Below, piece by piece: positions 13,658 through 17,529 of a stretch of DNA of 17,529 bases. Within the stretch, counting starts at the first letter, position 1. Every line of letters begins with the position of its first letter. The translations under genes were made by a program, and so were the position numbers. The notes under the pieces were generated by a model. That model was given only the letters and a program-made list of their open reading frames with translations, had not been told where the DNA came from and ran no database searches. This DNA is from CAYVQU01 sp964453155 (GTDB lineage: Bacteria > Chloroflexota > Anaerolineae > Anaerolineales > UBA11858): the NCBI GenBank assembly GCA_964453155.1, contig CAYVQU010000105.1, positions 1-17,529 on the forward strand. Direction: 5' to 3'.

Positions 13658-16311
13658 CTTACCAAAATCTCAACATCTGTTTTCAAACTTAAATCCAAAA
13701 GCCAAATACCATCCTGATATTCACCGGGCGGATGAGCTTGAACCAAATTAGCCGTGGGTGGCAAATGAACTTGCAAGCGTACTGGTATTCCCGCCGCCCC
13801 GGCTTGTTTTTGGATTTTAAGGCGGTAATTCCAGGTATTGGTCGCTTCATCAAAGAAAAGCACCCGCTGGGGTAACTCAAATTCAAATCCGGTTCGTAAT
13901 TCGGCTCCGCGGGGAACAACGGTCATGGTACCAAAAGCCTGCAACCCGGCTGGATTTTCTGCCACCATTCCAGAATTATCTAAAATATCCACGCGAGCAG
14001 GGACATCTTCCCCGCGTAATAACCATTCCGCCGGGATTGAAGGTGTATCCGAACCAGTAAGGATCGTATCAGCCAGCTTATAAATGCGCAGGTAATTCCA
14101 ATAACAGCGGTGAATCAGATTTGTATAGTCGTGGGTATTATAGGATCCATGTTGACAAGGTTCGGAACCATTAGCTGAATTTGTGTGTAAAACTTGGAGA
14201 GAAGCCTGCGGCTGCTGAACATCCGATAAGTCAACAAAATAATTCAATTCCTTCTCGGTAACTACGTTGGCCTTGTTGAAGCCGATGTTCGAATCAACAA
14301 CCATTAAAAAATCACCATCGCTCGGTTGGAGGGCACCATCCCAGCCTTGCCGGGCAAGAACTGCGGCCAATGCGGGTTCATCAATTTGAAGTAATAAATG
14401 ATGGGAATCTAAAGCTTGTAAAATGACTTGTGATAGTGCTGAAAAGGAGATATCTCCAGATTGAAAATTATTGATCAAGGCCTGCGCTAAAGGCCCCATG
14501 AAATTCTTGCGTTCATCCCAGACTTCGCGCCACTCTTCTTCTGTCAGGCCTTCTCCTCGGGCGGCACGCATAAATGCCATAACATTGTCAGCCGTAATGG
14601 GTTCCGGAAATCCGTCTAAATCAATAGGCCCAAGAACGGTCAACAACTGGCGTAGAAACTCTTGATCGAGGGCAACCACTCCATCAACGCTGTGAGCACT
14701 GTAATATGAATATACATGCTCGGCCCACATGGCTGAAGTAGGAAAATCTGGTGACCAATTCGAATCACGCAGTAATAAACGGGGCCCATACATATAGTAA
14801 TCTAATTGCCAGGGAGCCAAAGGGTATGTTCGTGAAAAATTATCTACCTCATAAGAATCTTCCACTTTATAGGCAATAATCTCACCCTGGCCCACAGTTA
14901 CCGTAGCCACTGCTGTGATAAAACCCCCAGTGGCTCGAATTTCATCTTCATTTTGAAGCAATATCAGATATGTTTGCGGACCATATGATTCTCCCCCAGC
15001 AATTTTGGGGATCGCGGGCAAGATGGATATTCCGTCGGATAAAAATGGCAGATAGGGTTCAGCCTTTTCCAACAGCGGCTTAGATTTGGGGGATAAACTG
15101 GCGACATCAATTTGGTCATAGGCCTGAAGGGCCTGGGAGACATTCTCTTGGGCAAATGCCAAGGTAGGTTGGGCGGCTTCAAGAGCAGCCAGCAGTTCCG
15201 GAATTTCTGGTTGTTCCCCGGTCGTTGCCATCTCCATTAAAATCGGCTCAACTGTACGATAGCCCTCATCGCCAGCGATGACCAATCCGGCCGCCATATC
15301 AAGGAGGTATTCGGCATTGGCGAGGTCGCCCCCATAGATCGGGAGCCACCCCATCAGCCGCCCAGCCCAGCCGAAAGGGGCGACATGGTTGCGCAGGGAA
15401 ACGATATCCTGGCGCGTTTTCGTCAGCAAGGGGCCAACTTCTACCAGGGTGCCGTAAGAGATCTCACCGGCTTCAGCATAAGTCTGGATTTCACGGATAT
15501 CCGCTCGGAAAGCTCGATATAGGCTCAATACCCGCCAGGATTTCCATCCGACCAGAATGAAGATGATTGCAGCTATACCAAACCAAAACTCCCGGCGATA
15601 ACGACGATAAAAACCTCGTAGGGTGTTACGCTCGGGAGGTTGATTTTCGCTTTCCTGAGGTGGTGGGACTTGATCAGGCTGTAGGATTGGTGAGCTTTCT
15701 CCAGAGGTCGCGCTGAGGTTCTGCTCTCTTTGGATTAAAGCCGCGGCCAATCGTTCCAACCCTTTGGTATGCCAGCCGCTCACAGTACTTTTGGGCGCGG
15801 TTTCAATCTCATCTCCTACCAGGCGGTACCGTTCGATTTCCGCCAGCGGCAAATCAGATAAATTGCGGCCAAACACATACCGCAGAATGACATCATCAAT
15901 CCGCCCCCACCCATCCAACAGCGAGGTGGGACGGGTCGTATTGAATTCAAACGGCGCGAAGTACAAAGCCCCTAAGATACCAAACTGTCCCCAGGCGGTG
16001 TCCAAGCGTTTGCCGCGCCGGGGTGGGATACTGGGCATTGTTGCGCGAAAAAATGAACTGAGCGTGGCTAGCAGTTGATTTCCCGCCCGTTGATTGTTTA
16101 GTTCGGCATGGGAGTGAACAAATTGGCGGACACACAAACTTTGCGCCCAAGGGTGATCATCTAACTGGGCTGGGGTGGCAGCCTTTTCAAGAATCTCTTT
16201 GAGCTGAGGTATGATTTCAGTTGGAGATTTCACAGAAGGTTTTGGGGAGATGAAAATTGTTTTTGTTGATCTTAGTTTTTTATTGGCACTTTTTGAACCC
16301 AAACTTCCCAA
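13642..16311 (-). CDS. DUF4012 membrane protein with an extra N-terminal domain
   Basis: An 889-residue single-pass membrane protein. Residues about 35-195 form an N-terminal domain with LYFAPFEFN (116-124), DGWGRIDDVILRYVFGR (133-149) and YRLVGDEIE (162-170). I recall this pattern in other Chloroflexota proteins but cannot name it. A proline- and glutamate-rich linker (about 200-228) precedes the transmembrane helix (about 242-257). The large outside part contains the DUF4012 hallmarks QNEDEIRATGGFI (453-465) and RDSNWSPDFPTSAMWAE (515-531). DUF4012 proteins have no settled function but often occur in surface-polysaccharide loci. The only start that fills the open frame is TTG 16311, which overlaps the upstream lipoprotein by 40 bases; a GTG at 16233 is another option, so the N-terminus is uncertain. 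Its stop overlaps the GT-C start. Confidence 0.85.
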   Translation of the reverse strand: MGSLGSKSANKKLRSTKTIFISPKPSVKSPTEIIPQLKEILEKAATPAQLDDHPWAQSLCVRQFVHSHAELNNQRAGNQLLATLSSFFRATMPSIPPRRGKRLDTAWGQFGILGALYFAPFEFNTTRPTSLLDGWGRIDDVILRYVFGRNLSDLPLAEIERYRLVGDEIETAPKSTVSGWHTKGLERLAAALIQREQNLSATSGESSPILQPDQVPPPQESENQPPERNTLRGFYRRYRREFWFGIAAIIFILVGWKSWRVLSLYRAFRADIREIQTYAEAGEISYGTLVEVGPLLTKTRQDIVSLRNHVAPFGWAGRLMGWLPIYGGDLANAEYLLDMAAGLVIAGDEGYRTVEPILMEMATTGEQPEIPELLAALEAAQPTLAFAQENVSQALQAYDQIDVASLSPKSKPLLEKAEPYLPFLSDGISILPAIPKIAGGESYGPQTYLILLQNEDEIRATGGFITAVATVTVGQGEIIAYKVEDSYEVDNFSRTYPLAPWQLDYYMYGPRLLLRDSNWSPDFPTSAMWAEHVYSYYSAHSVDGVVALDQEFLRQLLTVLGPIDLDGFPEPITADNVMAFMRAARGEGLTEEEWREVWDERKNFMGPLAQALINNFQSGDISFSALSQVILQALDSHHLLLQIDEPALAAVLARQGWDGALQPSDGDFLMVVDSNIGFNKANVVTEKELNYFVDLSDVQQPQASLQVLHTNSANGSEPCQHGSYNTHDYTNLIHRCYWNYLRIYKLADTILTGSDTPSIPAEWLLRGEDVPARVDILDNSGMVAENPAGLQAFGTMTVVPRGAELRTGFEFELPQRVLFFDEATNTWNYRLKIQKQAGAAGIPVRLQVHLPPTANLVQAHPPGEYQDGIWLLDLSLKTDVEILVRWQMP

Positions 16312-16709
16312 GTACCTTCACCGTGGATTTCGAGAATATATTCACCAAATATATACTCAAACGGCCGGGCAGTAGGTGGCGCGAAAATATATTCTGATGG
16401 CCCGGTAGCTACTGCAAAAGTTACTCGCCCCATTGGCGTTCTTGCCAATACATTGTTGGTGTGGATCATCTCCACATAAAACCGGGTTGCCTCATTCTTC
16501 CAAAAAACAAAGACTCCATCGGATCCCTCGAGATTAAACGGTTCTGAGGTATAAGGACCTTCGCCAGAGATATGTAATAATAACCCTGGGTAGCTAGCTT
16601 CATCAATCACTAAATTTTCAGAAGAAAGTGGTGTTAGTTTAGTTTGAGAACAGGCCGTGATCGACAATATTAGAAATAGAATTATTATCTTAAAAATTTT
16701 TCCAATCAT
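16272..16709 (-). CDS. Small lipoprotein, cassette 1 (paralogue of the one at 10882-11337)
   Basis: A 145-residue predicted lipoprotein, with lipobox ITAC and lipid-accepting C20. The exported part ends FEYIFGEYILEIHGEGTWEV and then WVQKVPIKN, closely paralleling the second lipoprotein. Both share the preceding N-x-V/A-LA-x-x-P-x-G-x-x-x-FA block and a GP-x-x-Y step. I chose ATG 16709 because it puts the lipobox at the normal distance. An in-frame extension to 16865 adds 52 residues with no signal character ahead of the lipobox. CGGAAA just before the ATG is a modest ribosome site. The gene overlaps the presumed start of the DUF4012 gene, so they are probably co-translated. The family is not recognised. 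Confidence 0.75.
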   Translation of the reverse strand: MIGKIFKIIILFLILSITACSQTKLTPLSSENLVIDEASYPGLLLHISGEGPYTSEPFNLEGSDGVFVFWKNEATRFYVEMIHTNNVLARTPMGRVTFAVATGPSEYIFAPPTARPFEYIFGEYILEIHGEGTWEVWVQKVPIKN

Positions 16710-16985
16710 TTTTCCGAATATGATAGTGTCATTTAGTAGTTTGAAATTGGGTTTTCCCAAAGATTTTACCCCATAAATGCGTGGTGGTTTGTTCTTTGAA
16801 ATAAACTCGTCACAATTTGCCACTACGCCTAATCCGCTCTTATTTCTATAATTCTTAAAAGCCATTTCCTAATAAAATTCTTCCGAAGAAATATGGTATT
16901 GGCAGATTTAAATTTTCAACCCCAAAATTACAAAAAAATTCATAAATCAGATTAAGAAGTAAAAACACTCAGTCAACCCAATAAA
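16710..16985. promoter_or_regulatory. A/T-rich intergenic stretch with a weak promoter candidate
   Basis: I see no convincing gene here. On the minus strand, TTGAAA (16914-16919) and CATATT (16890-16895) are 18 bases apart and could form a weak promoter about 180 bases upstream of the lipoprotein start. TTCTTC-C-GAAGAA (16878-16890), a near-perfect inverted repeat, touches the -10 position and might be an operator. Otherwise this stretch is featureless. Confidence 0.3.
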
Positions 16986-16988
16986 AAA

Positions 16989-17014
16989 GTGAGGCAGAAA
17001 TTAATCTGCCCCAC
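16989..17014 (-). terminator. Intrinsic terminator after secreted protein 1
   Basis: On the minus strand GGCAGA/TCTGCC (17005-17010 with 16993-16998) forms the core stem, extended by three more pairs (GTG/CAC) across one mismatch, followed by TTTTTTAT. It begins about 25 bases after the secreted-protein stop. The same gene-terminator-lipoprotein order is seen at 11373-11411. Confidence 0.8.
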
Positions 17015-17039
17015 TCTCCATGGATTGTCCGACAAAGTA

Positions 17040-17462
17040 TTATTTTACTGGCATCCCCTGGAATGAAATTGTGAGGTTGCTTTCAACCGTTACACATCGC
17101 CAAAGGTTCGTCACATGAACCACAGGGTTGGTTTCATTTTCAATAGTTGGGAATTGGACCCATTGGGATGTAAAAGTATCCCAATAAAAGATTCCAGTGG
17201 TTTCGTAAATTTTATTGGGCTTCGGAAAGCAAACCTTGACAGGGGTGTCTTTATTACCATCAACCTGGGCACAAGTAATGTACTCATTATTTCCAAATGT
17301 TGGTTGGCCAAGTGTATCACAGTCAATGTCTTCTACTTTGGTAGCATCAAAGCCAGCAGGAACAGTCGCCGGGTAGTTAGAACCCGCCCAAGCGCCACTG
17401 AGAGCTAACAGGGAAATCAGCATTACTGCGCCAACTAAAGCATAAAGTTTAATATTCTTCAT
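17040..17462 (-). CDS. Small secreted protein, cassette 1 (paralogue of the one at 11429-11827)
   Basis: A 140-residue exported protein of unknown function. It has a signal peptide ending LALSGAWA|G, almost the same as in its paralogue. The mature part has four cysteines (IDCDTL, YITCAQV, VKVCFP, WRCVTV), two more than the paralogue, consistent with a second disulfide. The last third shares the V-C-x-P, W-x-Q and C-V/I-T-V landmarks. Two ATGs are close together; I prefer 17462 because GGAG is 7 bases before it but only 1 base before ATG 17468. Its terminator separates it from the lipoprotein gene downstream. Confidence 0.75.
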   Translation of the reverse strand: MKNIKLYALVGAVMLISLLALSGAWAGSNYPATVPAGFDATKVEDIDCDTLGQPTFGNNEYITCAQVDGNKDTPVKVCFPKPNKIYETTGIFYWDTFTSQWVQFPTIENETNPVVHVTNLWRCVTVESNLTISFQGMPVK

Positions 17463-17484
17463 TATCATTCTCCTTTTTTGACTC

Positions 17485-17494
17485 TACTGCAGTA
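17485..17494. promoter_or_regulatory. Perfect 10-bp palindrome upstream of secreted protein 1
   Basis: TACTGCAGTA is a perfect palindrome about 22 bases upstream of the start codon, close to the Shine-Dalgarno and so within the leader or the promoter. It could be an operator, but ten bases can arise by chance. The promoter itself is cut by the window end. Confidence 0.2.
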
Positions 17495-17529
17495 ACTCAG
17501 GCAAAACAGAAGCGTTGAGCAACAAAAAA

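Noticed and set aside
16710..16865. N-terminal extension of the lipoprotein gene to an ATG at 16865
   Set aside because: It would place about 70 residues before the lipobox cysteine, incompatible with a lipoprotein signal; the internal ATG at 16709 gives a normal 19-residue signal.
1..17529. CRISPR array, tRNA, prophage, transposase or toxin-antitoxin pair
   Set aside because: I looked for regular direct repeats, cloverleaf-like segments and related protein motifs on both strands and saw none; the repeats found are inverted or single.

Overview
The window reads as ordinary bacterial chromosome. It is probably from an uncultured filamentous Chloroflexota of the Anaerolineae type, which I infer from the gene mix: a DUF4012 membrane protein, a DUF2723 GT-C protein, an EutC-like cyclodeaminase, a lone corrinoid protein, and dispersed ACGGAT and ACGAAG hairpin repeats. 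This assignment is an inference and was not tested by a search. Apart from the first gene, everything supported lies on the minus strand. I saw no tRNA, rRNA, CRISPR array, phage gene or transposase.

Layout, left to right. 1-900: a plus-strand cysteine-rich ferredoxin whose -10 box is visible at the window edge. 900-2050: a small conserved-looking hypothetical gene and a membrane/coiled-coil protein that looks like a sensor kinase without its kinase. 2118-4296: a two-gene operon with an ornithine cyclodeaminase-family enzyme first and a class I/II aminotransferase second. It is preceded by an approximately 150-nt leader that can fold into a closed long stem and a three-way junction. 4541-5748: galactokinase with a clear intrinsic terminator. 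5847-6479: a methyltransferase-type corrinoid protein with no methyltransferase beside it. 6521-6622: a short MITE-like hairpin element.

6625-17462 is a cell-surface (polysaccharide/glycan) region transcribed right to left. From upstream to downstream it holds: a small secreted protein with its own terminator; a lipoprotein; a large DUF4012 membrane protein; a DUF2723 GT-C membrane protein, reached through an overlapping stop/start; a second small secreted protein with its own promoter and terminator; a second lipoprotein; an AglD/YbhN-type flippase-like membrane protein; a fusion of a GT2 glycosyltransferase with a polyprenyl-phosphate sugar-1-phosphate transferase; a membrane-anchored clan-A glycoside-hydrolase-like protein; and a low-molecular-weight protein tyrosine phosphatase. 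The last four genes overlap or are separated by only a few bases, so they are probably one operon.

The most interesting point is that the secreted-protein plus lipoprotein pair occurs twice in the same order, once before the DUF4012/DUF2723 pair and once before the flippase/transferase operon. Both members are recognisably paralogous between the two cassettes. This looks like a duplicated surface module associated with glycan assembly, with no function I can name. Several start sites were moved inward from the longest open frame using Shine-Dalgarno position, lipobox, family N-terminus or gene overlap; each case is noted in its entry.
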